From positions 969,229 through 1,033,228 of the forward strand of contig DEXV01000003.1 of assembly GCA_002364325.1 (NCBI GenBank): 64,000 bases of DNA, given 5' to 3'. A program made the position numbers and the translations under genes. Below, piece by piece: positions 25,446 to 34,641 of this stretch; the stretch's first letter is position 1; every line of letters begins with the position of its first letter. The notes beneath the pieces were generated by a model, which worked only from the letters and a program-made list of their open reading frames with translations, made no database searches and was not told the DNA's origin. The stretch comes from Gillisia sp. UBA3175. GTDB taxonomy: Bacteria; Bacteroidota; Bacteroidia; Flavobacteriales; Flavobacteriaceae.

Positions 25446-25595
25446 AAAATATGAGTAATTTGAAATTCGAGATTAATTTAGTCAAAATTCTGGAAGAATG
25501 CCTGATATGATTCTTCTAACAATTTATACTTGTGGAATTAAATAAAAAACCGAACAGAATATATTGTCGGATTGAAAAACTTAATACTAAATTCC

Positions 25596-26456
25596 TTATT
25601 CATTTATAAACTTAAAGATCGACGAGAAATCCATATCTGCCATGCCTTTTTGTTTGGCCTGTGCATAAATTTCTTTTGCTGCATTGGTTAGCGGAACTGC
25701 TTTATTCAGTTCAAAGGCAGTATCTGTAAAAAGGTGAAGATCTTTTTGAAGGTGTTTTAGCGGGAAATTTGGTTCGTAATTTTCATCTTCTATTCTAGCT
25801 CTAAAAACTTCCAGAATTGGAGCAGTTACGGGAGTTTTAAGTAAGAAATCCATAGCCATTTTTTTCTCCAATCCCATTGCCATTCCTAAGGATAAACTTT
25901 CAGAAAATGCCAGCATACTCTGCCCTAATAGTTGATTGATCATGATTTTCATTGCGGAACCTTTTCCGTGATCTCCTATATGAACAGCATTTTGCCCCAT
26001 TAAATCGAATAAAGGTTGAACTTCCTCCATAACTATTTTATCACCACCTACCAAAAACAGCAGTTCCCCTTTTTCTGCCGGAACTTTAGATCCGGATACA
26101 GGAGCATCCAAAAATCGAATACTTTTAGCTATTGCTTTCTCACTCATCTTTTTACTGAAACTAGGATTTACCGTACTGGAATCTACCCAAATGCTTCCTT
26201 TTTTCATTTCATTTAAAAATCCATCGGTGCCTAGAGCCAAGCTTTCCACCGCTATTGGATCTTCCAACATAGTAAATAAAACGTCTATTTCTCTTGCTAA
26301 AGTTGCTGGAGAATCTTTCCAAACTGCACCTTGCTTCAGCAATTCTTCTGCTTTTTCTTTAGTGCGGTTATAAACGAACAATTTATGTCCAGATTTTAAT
26401 AAATTGGAAGCCATTGCACTTCCCATAATTCCCAATCCTATAAATCCAATTTTCAT
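25596..26456 (-). CDS. 3-hydroxyisobutyrate dehydrogenase-family NAD(P)-dependent oxidoreductase
   Basis: The frame extends to an ATG at 26486, which would overlap the MFS gene; the ATG at 26456 (MKIGFIGLGIMGSAMA) starts exactly at the Rossmann motif and leaves a 13-base gap, so it is preferred (286 residues). Family signatures follow: LDAPVSGSKVPAEKGELLFLVGG and the catalytic Lys segment GHGSAMKIMINQ-like (DHGKGSAMKIMINQLLG). Relatives are beta-hydroxyacid dehydrogenases and glyoxylate/succinic semialdehyde reductases. The substrate is unresolved. It is the downstream gene of an MFS transporter operon. Confidence 0.85.
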   Translation of the reverse strand: MKIGFIGLGIMGSAMASNLLKSGHKLFVYNRTKEKAEELLKQGAVWKDSPATLAREIDVLFTMLEDPIAVESLALGTDGFLNEMKKGSIWVDSSTVNPSFSKKMSEKAIAKSIRFLDAPVSGSKVPAEKGELLFLVGGDKIVMEEVQPLFDLMGQNAVHIGDHGKGSAMKIMINQLLGQSMLAFSESLSLGMAMGLEKKMAMDFLLKTPVTAPILEVFRARIEDENYEPNFPLKHLQKDLHLFTDTAFELNKAVPLTNAAKEIYAQAKQKGMADMDFSSIFKFINE

Positions 26457-26469
26457 ACTATATATTAAA

Positions 26470-27738
26470 TTAATTATTCTCTTCATGTTCCTTAAGATCT
26501 TTTCTCAAGTCTAATTTTCTGAATGATGGCAAAGCAAAACCTGTGGTAAGAACGGTTAATAACGTCATTGTTCCACCAAAAACCACTGCAGTAACAGTTC
26601 CCATCAATTTTGCGGTTAATCCACTTTCAAAAGCACCGAGCTCATTAGAAGAACCAACAAACATGGAATTTACAGATGCTACTCTACCCCTCATGTGATC
26701 TGGAGTTTTAAGCTGTAAGATGGTTTGGCGTATTATCATCGAAATACCATCGGTAACCCCGCTTAAAAAAAGCGCCATGACAGAAAGCCAAAACCAAGTG
26801 GACAATCCAAAAACGATCATGCATAGTCCAAAACCAAAAATGGAGGCTAATAATTTCATTCCTGCATTTTTATTTAATGGGAAATAAGCAGAAGTAAACA
26901 TGGTAAGCAGTGCTCCAACCGCAGGAGCTGCTCTTAAGATTCCAAATCCCTCCGGGCCAACTTTTAGGATATCTTGGGCATAAATTGGCAACAGTGCTAC
27001 TGCTCCACCAAATAAAACGGCTATCATATCTAAGGTAATTGCTCCAAAAATGACCTTGGTGTTAAATACAAATTTAACTCCTTCTTTTAAGCTTTTAAAA
27101 ACCGGTTCCCCAATATTGGGATTAAGAATTGGTTTTTTAGGTATTTGAGAGAGAAAAATTAAAGCCATTAAAGAAAATCCAAAAATAAGGCACATAGACC
27201 AATGAACTCCCATCCAATTTATTGAAAAACCTGCAACTGCAGGGCCTAATACTGCACCCATTTGCCATACCGAACTGCTCCAGGTGGCAGCATTGGGATA
27301 GATTTTCTTCGGAATAATTAAAGAAAATAATGAGAAAATAGTGGGTCCTAAAAATGAACGAACTATACCTCCTAAGAACACTAAAAAATAAATGGAATAT
27401 AAAATAATATGTGTGGAGAAACCATCCACAATCCTTGGCCAAGTAAGTAGAAATAAACCTAAACTTATTACAGAGAAACCTAAGATACATTTCACCAGCA
27501 GGCCTTTTTTTTCTTTCTGGTCTACTATATGCCCGGCAAATAAAGCCAGAGACACAGCTGGAATAACTTCCATTAAACCTATAATTCCAAGAGATAACGG
27601 ATTTTTGGTAATGCTATAAACTTCCCACTCTATTACCACGAACTGCATAGTCCATGCAAAAACCATCGCAAATCTAACCAGCAAAAAAATATTGAACTCT
27701 TTGTACTTTAGAGCCGCATAAGGATCATTACTTCTCAT
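26470..27738 (-). CDS. MFS transporter (EntS/multidrug-efflux-like)
   Basis: The 422-residue protein has about twelve membrane helices. It fits the MFS_3/enterobactin exporter-like group: an early QFVVIEWEVYSITKNPLSLG segment, AGHIVDQKEKKGLLV between helices two and three, and a second-half loop RQTILQLKTPDHMRGRVASV typical of this subfamily. Members export siderophores, macrolides or other small molecules; the substrate is unknown here. It is cotranscribed with the downstream HIBADH-like gene (13-base gap), which hints at transport and metabolism of one small acid or aldehyde, but this is only contextual. Confidence 0.85.
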   Translation of the reverse strand: MRSNDPYAALKYKEFNIFLLVRFAMVFAWTMQFVVIEWEVYSITKNPLSLGIIGLMEVIPAVSLALFAGHIVDQKEKKGLLVKCILGFSVISLGLFLLTWPRIVDGFSTHIILYSIYFLVFLGGIVRSFLGPTIFSLFSLIIPKKIYPNAATWSSSVWQMGAVLGPAVAGFSINWMGVHWSMCLIFGFSLMALIFLSQIPKKPILNPNIGEPVFKSLKEGVKFVFNTKVIFGAITLDMIAVLFGGAVALLPIYAQDILKVGPEGFGILRAAPAVGALLTMFTSAYFPLNKNAGMKLLASIFGFGLCMIVFGLSTWFWLSVMALFLSGVTDGISMIIRQTILQLKTPDHMRGRVASVNSMFVGSSNELGAFESGLTAKLMGTVTAVVFGGTMTLLTVLTTGFALPSFRKLDLRKDLKEHEENN

Positions 27739-27824
27739 TCTTGATTTTCTATTTTATTTTAGAATTAAAAAACCGCCTTCAGAATTTATCTAAAGTCGGT
27801 AGTTTTAAATCTGCATTTATCAAC

Positions 27825-28241
27825 TTATTTTTTAGAGATCCAACTATTATTAGAGGTATCGGCATCCATAAAAATACCGCCTTCTATATTTAATTTAGTC
27901 ACATCTTTTACGTCTTTTAATTGAATTGTAGTAGAAGTTAAATCTTTAAGCCAAACTTCAGGACTTACATGAGATTTTCCAGTAGTTCCATATTTAAGCG
28001 TATAAGCGATTTCTACCGGAGCCGGCATTCCTCCAATATTTTTCAATTTGATTACCGTATTGCCAATTTCTATTTTTACTTCCTCAATTGCTAGATCTAT
28101 ATAGTGGTAGCTAAAATACCATGCATTCCAAAATTAGTTTAGGTCTTTTCCAAAAACATCATTTATAGCATAAAAAAAATCCAACGGATTGGGATGTTTC
28201 CCATGCCATCTTTCCATATATACCAATTTAGATTTACCAAT
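27825..28241 (-). pseudogene. C-terminal relic of an M1 family aminopeptidase gene
   Basis: The minus-strand frame reads KLVYMERWHGKHPNPLDFF, AINDVFGKDLN, then an in-frame TAA (28134-28136), then FWNAWYFSYHYIDLAIEEV, NIGGMPAPVEIAYTL, PEVWLKDL and DADTSNNSWISKK to the stop at 27825. These are the conserved C-terminal elements of exported M1 metallopeptidases of Bacteroidota (KHPTP-x-DFF, DLNWFW, GG-PMP, PAEIW, D-x-NN-W). The zinc-binding HExxH part is missing. An ATG-started frame of 73 codons survives inside but is not expected to be functional. Confidence 0.85.
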
Positions 28242-28377
28242 TCAAAGTTAAGTTATTAAATTACTTTATTGGTCTAAATCATATCGCTTAATACCTTACT
28301 CGTTGTTATTTTTCGTCCGAACTTTAATTATTAAAATGGACCTAAGAAAATTCAATTATTTTTAAGAATTATAAGTA

Positions 28378-28418
28378 TGGTTTCAGAAAAATTATTTTGA
28401 ATAATTTTTCTGAAACCA
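28378..28418. repeat. Perfect 41-base hairpin, 19-bp arms
   Basis: Bases 28378-28396 are the exact reverse complement of 28400-28418, with a TTG loop; the outer part is TGGTTTCAG / CTGAAACCA. There is no adjoining T-run. It lies 80 bases after the end of a small membrane-protein gene (minus strand) and beyond the M1 relic, so it could end the cyclase operon, be an mRNA-stabilising 3' stem, or mark a relic element. Confidence 0.8.
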
Positions 28419-28498
28419 ATAAATGTTTAAACCATATTTTATGGATTACTCCCATAAATGTTTCTTAACTGTAGATTGTGATACGTATTAAAGAATAG

Positions 28499-28705
28499 CT
28501 ATTTTAAGTTGTCTTTCTCAACCTCACTTTTTTTCTTATTTGGCATTAAACCAGAGACCTTTTCAGGATTAAATTGAGTTTTCTTACCCTTGTCATCATT
28601 AATGATCTCATGTTCCCGAGATCCTGAATTTTTTCTGATCATAAAGAATATGGCTATTACGGCTATAATTCCAATTACTATATAAATTCCAAGATACATG
28701 CTCAT
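28499..28705 (-). CDS. Small single-pass membrane protein of unknown function
   Basis: The 68-residue protein has one N-terminal helix (GIYIVIGIIAVIAIFFMI, about 6-23) followed by a positively charged, hydrophilic tail (RKNSGSREHEIINDDKGKK and on). No domain is recognised. It begins 21 bases after the cyclase gene on the same strand, so it is probably the last gene of that operon. The tail would face the cytoplasm by the positive-inside rule. Confidence 0.6.
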   Translation of the reverse strand: MSMYLGIYIVIGIIAVIAIFFMIRKNSGSREHEIINDDKGKKTQFNPEKVSGLMPNKKKSEVEKDNLK

Positions 28706-28726
28706 TTTTTTTACATGATTAAAAAT

Positions 28727-30607
28727 CTACGAATTACTAATGGATTTTGAATCTACTTCATATTTTACTTCACGGTTAAATAATGCTTTCAAACTGTCAT
28801 CATCTTTGGCACAATGAACAAAGAACATCTTCATCATCCCCTTATTTTTCACTTCGATCTCTCCACGATATCTACAATTAAAATGATCTTTTATAAGTTG
28901 ATAGGTGTTGTCAGAAATATTGATACAACCAGGTTCAGAATTGGATTCCATACGGGATGCAATGTTCACGGTATCACCCCAAATATCATAAGCAAATTTC
29001 TTCTTCCCTACTACTCCGGCAACAACAGGACCTGTATTTATACCAATCCTTACTTCAAAAGGAATCATTTTAGCATCGCCATGATCCCTTGAGTTCTCTA
29101 CAAATTCTGCTATTTCAATTCCAGCCATTACAGTTTTAAATGCGTGATCTGTTGTAGGAAACGGAAGGCCACCAGCACACATATACGAATCTCCAACCGT
29201 TTTAATTTTCTCGAGGTTATATTTATCCATGATCTCATCAAATTTTGAAAAATAATAATCTACACTTTCTACCAAAATTTCCGGAGAAACATTATCTGAG
29301 TATCTAGTAAAGTCTTTAAAATCTGTAAACATAACTGTTACCGATTCGAATCTGTTTGAAGTTACTTTGCCATAATTCTTTAATTCTTTCGCAGTTTCTT
29401 CTGGAAGGATATTTAACAATAATTCATCGGACCTGTTCTTTTCTTTTTCTATGATCTTACTAGTTCGCTTTATAAACTTATTTCTTCTATACAATCCTAT
29501 TGCCAATAGAATAATAAGGAAGAGGGCAATTCCTGTAGCAATTACAATTACTTTTTGAGTTCTTTGTTTTTGAGCTAAAAGATCTAATTCGGTTTGTTTC
29601 TGCGAGATCTCATAATCTGTGCGGAGTTCTGCCATTTGCTGCACAGCTCCCACATTGGTTACACTATCTCGATACTTTATATGATCTTGATAATAAGAAT
29701 ATGCTTTTTCATAATTCTGATCTTTTGCGTGTAACTCAGATAGCTTCAAATTGGCATCAGAGATCTGTTCTTTTAAGCCATATTGGGTAGCTAATTTGAG
29801 ACTTCGATCAGCAAAATCGATTGAGGTTTCTAATTTTCCTTGTTTCGCATAAATATCTGCCATATAGGTGAGATACACAGATATAGGATAATAATTTTGA
29901 AGCTCTTCAAGTAGTGCAATGGCTTCATTGATATTTGCTTTAGCTTTTTCATCTTTACCTTGTTCGGCATATACCATTCCTACATTGCCTAAATTATAGG
30001 CAATTCCAATAGAATAATCTAAATCTCTAAATAAACTTCCGGATTCTTTAAAATAATTTAAGGCCTTCTCATAATTTTTATTGTGAAATGCATCATCACC
30101 TGCATTTAATAAAGCTGAAGCTAAAACAATGGGAGTGTTGGCTTGCCTTAAGATCTCTATTCCTTTAGAGTAATATTCACCCGCCATTCTAGAATTTCCA
30201 ATCATGGAATAGGTATCTGCAATAGAGATATTAGATCCACCAATTAAACCTGGATCTTTAAGCGTATTAGCGAGTTCTAATCCTATAAAATAGGCTTCCA
30301 AAGCTTCAGGATAATTGCCTTCTAATTGTAGCGCGTTTCCTTTTTGATTGTATCCGGTATTTAAAAACTCATAAAGGGAATCCTTACTTGATTTTTTAAT
30401 TAACAGCTCCGAGTAATAAAGTTTATTTTCAATGTTTGTAGAATTCCTTGAAATATCACTCAAGATCACTAATTCATCTCCTTGAAACTTTTCACTTTCA
30501 TACAACTCAATTAAGTTATCCGCTAAATTTCCATCCTGAGCAAAACCTAGCATAATTACAAAGTAACCACCTATAAAAAGCCACCAAGTTTTATTTAGGA
30601 GAGCCAT
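28727..30607 (-). CDS. TPR-containing membrane class III adenylate cyclase
   Basis: The 626-residue protein has a signal peptide or anchor (1-23), TPR-type helical repeats outside the cytoplasm (about 60-310), a membrane helix (352-373), a short coiled linker (375-395) and a class III cyclase domain (about 415-610). All catalytic residues are present: metal-binding Asp429 and Asp473, adenine-selecting Lys469 and Asp541, and transition-state Asn548 and Arg552. The Lys/Asp pair indicates ATP rather than GTP as substrate. Periplasmic TPRs would sense a protein or peptide cue. It is cotranscribed with an upstream 119-residue protein (16-base gap) and a downstream small membrane protein. Confidence 0.88.
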   Translation of the reverse strand: MALLNKTWWLFIGGYFVIMLGFAQDGNLADNLIELYESEKFQGDELVILSDISRNSTNIENKLYYSELLIKKSSKDSLYEFLNTGYNQKGNALQLEGNYPEALEAYFIGLELANTLKDPGLIGGSNISIADTYSMIGNSRMAGEYYSKGIEILRQANTPIVLASALLNAGDDAFHNKNYEKALNYFKESGSLFRDLDYSIGIAYNLGNVGMVYAEQGKDEKAKANINEAIALLEELQNYYPISVYLTYMADIYAKQGKLETSIDFADRSLKLATQYGLKEQISDANLKLSELHAKDQNYEKAYSYYQDHIKYRDSVTNVGAVQQMAELRTDYEISQKQTELDLLAQKQRTQKVIVIATGIALFLIILLAIGLYRRNKFIKRTSKIIEKEKNRSDELLLNILPEETAKELKNYGKVTSNRFESVTVMFTDFKDFTRYSDNVSPEILVESVDYYFSKFDEIMDKYNLEKIKTVGDSYMCAGGLPFPTTDHAFKTVMAGIEIAEFVENSRDHGDAKMIPFEVRIGINTGPVVAGVVGKKKFAYDIWGDTVNIASRMESNSEPGCINISDNTYQLIKDHFNCRYRGEIEVKNKGMMKMFFVHCAKDDDSLKALFNREVKYEVDSKSISNS

Positions 30608-30623
30608 AATTGCGCGAAAATTT

Positions 30624-30983
30624 TTAATTTATGATCTGTAATTTTGGATCGTTCCAGTGCTCATTTTTATCATTTGGTAACTTATAGCCTATTTTATATT
30701 TCTCCTTTTTATCTTTTCCCGGAGAAACATCTACCACCTGTCCAGTGAAAATACCGCCTGATCCCTTAGGATCTTCTTTCAATAGTTGATAGGAGTCGTC
30801 TTTCTTTTTAATTCCGAGGAGCGAATCTAATCCACTGTCTGTATCCAATTCCCATTTAACAGTATCCCCTGTACTTACATAGGTAGTTAAATCGTCATTC
30901 CCAGGATCGTTGCCATCGCTATCTCTTAATTTAATTTTTTTAGAACCTGAGATCCTGCTTACGTAAATTGTTTTTGTAGCCAT
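30624..30983 (-). CDS. Conserved-looking protein of unknown function, first gene of the cyclase operon
   Basis: The 119-residue protein is hydrophilic, without signal peptide or membrane helix. It looks like a small all-beta domain: short strands (TKTIYVSRISGSKKIKL, DTVKWELDTDSG, IFTGQVVDVSPG, EKYKIGYKL) separated by Asp/Gly/Asn turns. I do not recognise the family. It starts the operon with the adenylate cyclase, with 16 bases between the genes, so it may be a cyclase partner or a co-regulated stress protein. GGGAA-type repeats occur 60-110 bases upstream of its ATG. Confidence 0.55.
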   Translation of the reverse strand: MATKTIYVSRISGSKKIKLRDSDGNDPGNDDLTTYVSTGDTVKWELDTDSGLDSLLGIKKKDDSYQLLKEDPKGSGGIFTGQVVDVSPGKDKKEKYKIGYKLPNDKNEHWNDPKLQIIN

Positions 30984-31043
30984 TTTAAAAATATTAATTG
31001 GTTAGTATATATTTTCCGAGGAGAGATGCCGAGATCTATCGTT

Positions 31044-31093
31044 GGGAAACTCTAATACAAGGGGGAAATCTCTATTTGGGGAACTGGAGGGAG
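31044..31093 (-). promoter_or_regulatory. Spaced GGGAA repeats upstream of the cyclase operon
   Basis: GGGAAACTCT, GGGAAATCTCT and GGGAACTGGAGGG start at about 31044, 31063 and 31078, roughly 15-19 bases apart, in a region otherwise poor in G. They lie upstream of the 119-residue protein on the minus strand and could be activator binding sites or RNA elements. The rest of the 30984-31312 gap shows nothing else. Confidence 0.35.
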
Positions 31094-31312
31094 ATAATAT
31101 ATAAAAAACTACATGCTTAGTATAGTTTATAGAAATTCAATAATATATAAAGCTACTATTTTTGAATAATAAATACTAACTATTTTTATTTTTAAGACAA
31201 TAAATCATAAAATTAATATGATTATTAAGGTTTATATAGAATAATAATTTGTTGACTTAGCGTATAATTACATTTTCGAAGAGTGACTACTAATTAAATG
31301 GGAGATAAATTT

Positions 31313-32257
31313 CTATTCTACTTCTTGATTCTTCCCTACTCTTCCGTAGAATCTAGAGAATATTACTAGTTTCTTTTTGGTATTTATAAAATATACTCCG
31401 GTTAAAAGAACTATTGCTGCAATAGCAGATTGTATTGTGATTTGTTCGTTCAGGAAATACCAACCTAAGCTCATTGCTATGATTGGGTTAACGTAGGTAG
31501 AAGTGGCAACTTTTTCCGGAGAAACTATTTTTAATAAGTAATTAAATGAAGTAAAGGCCACTATACTTCCAAAAAGAATAAGTAAGATCATAGATATCTG
31601 TACTTCTCCACTCCAAGTACTGGGAAAGGACCAAGATTCACCAAATGCAAGACTAGAGAGCAGGAGCATAATACCGCCACTTAGCATTTGATAACCGGTA
31701 TTCACAAAATAATTTGTAGGAAGATCTGCCTTACTTACAAAGATGCTTCCATAAGCCCAGCTAAGCAAACACATAAAGATCATAGCCATGCCTATAAATG
31801 AGCTTTTTTCTCCTATTATTTGTTGCTGACTTACCAAAAGATACATGCCTATAATTCCTAGTACTACACCAACCACAGACATAGCTTTAATTTTTTTTCC
31901 GTCTAGAATTCTTAACAACAAAAGCACAATTAAGGGTTGAGCAGATATTTCTAAAGCCGCAAATCCACTATCTACATATTTTAAGGCCCAGACTACAATT
32001 CCATTCCCAAAAGTTAGAAATAAGAAGCCGGCAATTATGGTGTTTTTTAGTTGCTTTTTTGTAATAGCAATACTTATTCCCATGCTTTTACATAAAATAA
32101 AAATAAGAACACCAGCAGTGATAAATCTAATAGAAGCAAGCATAAAGGGTGCTAATTCTGCCACCGCAATCTTATTTAGCAAGTAGGTAGAACCCCAAAT
32201 CACATAAATTGAAAAAAATGCAAGGACAACTAGTACTGAATTTGGAGTTTTAGCCAT
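31313..32257 (-). CDS. EamA/DMT family transporter (exporter)
   Basis: The 314-residue protein has ten hydrophobic helices arranged as two EamA repeats of five. The N-terminal repeat carries IWGSTYLLNKIAV and FITAGVLIFIL; the second begins at about residue 160 and ends with TYVNPIIAMSLGWYFLNEQIT, the classical EamA signature. It belongs to the YedA/RhtA-like drug/metabolite transporters that export amino acids or small metabolites; the substrate is unknown. It is a single gene facing away from a small plus-strand membrane protein. Confidence 0.85.
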   Translation of the reverse strand: MAKTPNSVLVVLAFFSIYVIWGSTYLLNKIAVAELAPFMLASIRFITAGVLIFILCKSMGISIAITKKQLKNTIIAGFLFLTFGNGIVVWALKYVDSGFAALEISAQPLIVLLLLRILDGKKIKAMSVVGVVLGIIGMYLLVSQQQIIGEKSSFIGMAMIFMCLLSWAYGSIFVSKADLPTNYFVNTGYQMLSGGIMLLLSSLAFGESWSFPSTWSGEVQISMILLILFGSIVAFTSFNYLLKIVSPEKVATSTYVNPIIAMSLGWYFLNEQITIQSAIAAIVLLTGVYFINTKKKLVIFSRFYGRVGKNQEVE

Positions 32258-32500
32258 AGAATAGATCTAAATAAAGAAGTGCAATATTAAGCATAATAGA
32301 TTTTTGGTATAAGATATTTATGAAGTAAAATGAAATTATTAGTTTGAGATCGAGATCTAAATCAAAGAAAATTAAAGTACATCAATTAAAAAGTCATTTA
32401 AATCTTAAGTCTTAATTAACAGTACTTTATATAAACTTTATTACAATTAAAATTTCATCTGATTAATTTTATTTAACTATTAACCAACCAAATATTAATT

Positions 32501-32710
32501 ATGGCTGAAATTAAAATAACAAAGAAGGCGCCAATATGGCCTTGGATACTTTTATTATTAGTAATTGTAGCAGGACTTTTCTTCTTGTTCTTCTATGGAA
32601 ACACAGAAGAAGATGATCTTGATGATAATAACACGGAAATTGAGGAAGTAACTTATTTGAACATCGATCAGTCTTACGAGATTTCTAGTTTAAAGATAGA
32701 AGAATCATAA
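32501..32710 (+). CDS. Small acidic single-pass membrane protein
   Basis: The 69-residue protein has a Lys-rich start (MAEIKITKKAP), one membrane helix (IWPWILLLLVIVAGLFFLFF, about 12-31) and an acidic tail with TEEDDLDDNNTEIEE and a short C-terminal ISSLKIEES. No family is recognised. Together with the following PRC-barrel gene (206 bases downstream) it resembles stress-envelope gene sets of flavobacteria, but the link is only positional. AT-rich upstream DNA contains no clear operator. Confidence 0.55.
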   Translation: MAEIKITKKAPIWPWILLLLVIVAGLFFLFFYGNTEEDDLDDNNTEIEEVTYLNIDQSYEISSLKIEES

Positions 32711-32915
32711 AGCTAATCTGAATTTTTGACTATAGAATTCCGAAGAAAAAGGCGCTATTAAATTTCTTAATCAGCTTATACCCTACTCTTATTTTTTCAA
32801 GCTCTATCCAATTAAAAATTTAAAATGAATTTTATTAAAAAGTTTCTTCTGGTACATATGGAGGTCAATAATAATTTTAAAATTCATATTTGTAACCACT
32901 AAAAATATAAACATA

Positions 32916-33701
32916 ATGAAAGAGGCAAATAAACATTTGTATTATTTAAATGAATTATCAGATTATAGGGTAGATAGTCACTATCCCGATGTAAGTGGTT
33001 GGAGCGTAAAAGATCGAGACAACCGGGTTATTGGAAAAGTAGACAATTTATTAGTAAATAAGAACCTAATGAAAGTAGTTTATCTAGATGTAGATGTAGA
33101 TAAAACTATAATAGAGGCTAATTATGATCCTTACAGCGGATCTAGAAATGCAGACGTTCGGGAATTTGTAAATAAAGAAGGAGATACTCATGTAATTATT
33201 CCCATTGGAATGGTTCATATTCATGAAGATCAGAAATATGTTCATACAGAAAGTATAGATCATCAAACTTTTGCTGAAACCAAAAGATTTACATCTGGTG
33301 ATAACTTAGATCGTGCTTATGAAGTAAATGTTTTGGATAGTTATAGAAGATCCAATAGGGAACATCAATCCGTTACTGATAAAAAGGAATCTCCTTACCG
33401 TGCAGACCGGGAAAATACTGCTGATACTAATTTCACTAACGATTCAGAATGGAGTGAAGAACGAAGAAAATTAGAGGAAGAGCGCAGAAAATTAAGAGAA
33501 GAACGACTAAAACTAGAGGCAGAACGAAAAAAATTAGAATTCGAACGCACTCGAAAAGACAATTCTGTAGATCGGGAAACAACTTTTAAAAATGATCGTG
33601 AAGATTATAACGATAATTTCCACTCAGATAGTAAATATGAAGATGATGACAGCTTCTATGAAAGAGGAGAATTTGGTGGTGGTAATTATAGGAATAGTTA
33701 A
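32916..33701 (+). CDS. PRC-barrel domain protein with charged coiled coil
   Basis: The 261-residue protein carries a PRC-barrel fold at about 20-115: DVSGWSVKDRDNRVIGKVDN, LMKVVYLDVDVD, THVIIPIGMVHI. The second part is a highly charged coiled coil (EERRKLEEERRKLREERLKL begins near residue 179), then a disordered Asp/Ser/Tyr-rich end. PRC barrels occur in photosynthetic reaction centres, RimM and stress proteins; two-copy and single-copy forms are common in general stress regulons. No membrane helix is seen. A strong terminator follows. Confidence 0.78.
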   Translation: MKEANKHLYYLNELSDYRVDSHYPDVSGWSVKDRDNRVIGKVDNLLVNKNLMKVVYLDVDVDKTIIEANYDPYSGSRNADVREFVNKEGDTHVIIPIGMVHIHEDQKYVHTESIDHQTFAETKRFTSGDNLDRAYEVNVLDSYRRSNREHQSVTDKKESPYRADRENTADTNFTNDSEWSEERRKLEEERRKLREERLKLEAERKKLEFERTRKDNSVDRETTFKNDREDYNDNFHSDSKYEDDDSFYERGEFGGGNYRNS

Positions 33702-33720
33702 AACAATTGCTAAAGAATTT

Positions 33721-33750
33721 AAAGGCGGAAATATACTTTCCGCCTTTTTT
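33721..33750 (+). terminator. Terminator of the PRC-barrel gene
   Basis: AAAGGCGGAA (33721-33730) pairs with TTCCGCCTTT (33738-33747), followed by a T-run. The convergent EamA gene ends 13 bases later. Confidence 0.88.
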
Positions 33751-33762
33751 TATTGTAGATTT

Positions 33763-34641
33763 TTATACTGCAGCTTCGTCCAATTCTTTTCTATGTGCTT
33801 TTTTATTCATTCTGGAAATAAAATAACTACTTGCAACTATAAGAATTCCGCCTACAATAATATTCCAGGTAATAGTTTCATCCAAAACAAAATGACCTAA
33901 CAAGATGGCGCTAACAACTTCTAGGTACATAAGTGTAGTGGCAGTAGCGGCAGATAATTGTTTGAGTCCGAAGAAAAAAAGTTTGAAAACCACAATTCCT
34001 ATTAAAAATCCGTAGAAAACACCCATTCCCAGATCTGGTAAAGTAGCATTTGGTAAACTAGTTAAAAAAGGAATAAATACAATTGCTCCCACTATATTCT
34101 GATAAAAGATCATTTGGTTTTTGCTATATCTTTCATTTTCTGCTTTGAACAATACAACTGTTATTGCATAACCTACCGCAGCTCCTACTGCTGCAAACAT
34201 TCCAATAAAATCTTTGGATTGAAAACTAAATGGTTTTCCTATATAAGTGATTACGATTCCTATAAACGCCAGGAATAATAGTAAAACTTGTTTCCGTTCA
34301 ATTTTTTGTCTGAAAAAGATAGCTTCAATAGCAGTAACAAAAATAGGATAGGTGTAAAATAGCACTACTGTATTTCCTATAGAAGTATAGATATAGGCAA
34401 GTAAATAGAGATACATTCTTGCAGCATTAATCAAAGAGGCCAGCAACATTTTTTTATTATTACCCTTAAAATGTAGTTCCCCATCTTTAATTAAAAAAGG
34501 GATGAGGATAAGGATAGGAGTTGCGGTTCTAAACCATGCGATGGTTCCTGTGGTTAAGCTGGTCATAGATTTTATGAGCAATCCGTTTGCACCAGCCAGA
34601 ATAGCACAAATTATTATAGCATAGATCGCTTTTTTATTCAA
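33763..34641 (-). CDS. EamA/DMT family transporter (second copy)
   Basis: The 292-residue protein has ten membrane helices in two EamA repeats. The first repeat holds ANGLLIKSMTSLTTGTIAWF and the second ends ATTLMYLEVVSAILLGHFVL, the conserved late EamA signature; the C-terminus is cytoplasmic and basic (RMNKKAHRKELDEAAV). It is only distantly related to the EamA protein at 31313-32257, so it is not a recent duplication. Exported substrate is unknown. It is monocistronic, convergent with the PRC-barrel gene. Confidence 0.83.
   Translation of the reverse strand: MNKKAIYAIIICAILAGANGLLIKSMTSLTTGTIAWFRTATPILILIPFLIKDGELHFKGNNKKMLLASLINAARMYLYLLAYIYTSIGNTVVLFYTYPIFVTAIEAIFFRQKIERKQVLLLFLAFIGIVITYIGKPFSFQSKDFIGMFAAVGAAVGYAITVVLFKAENERYSKNQMIFYQNIVGAIVFIPFLTSLPNATLPDLGMGVFYGFLIGIVVFKLFFFGLKQLSAATATTLMYLEVVSAILLGHFVLDETITWNIIVGGILIVASSYFISRMNKKAHRKELDEAAV

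Noticed and set aside
25540-25580. Possible terminator (CCGAACA...TTGTCGG) after the HIBADH-like gene
   Set aside because: Stem is short and interrupted; not strong enough to list.
28047-28498. Independent small gene of 73 codons at 27825-28046
   Set aside because: Its sequence continues upstream in the same frame across a TAA as a recognisable M1 peptidase C-terminus, so it is part of a relic.
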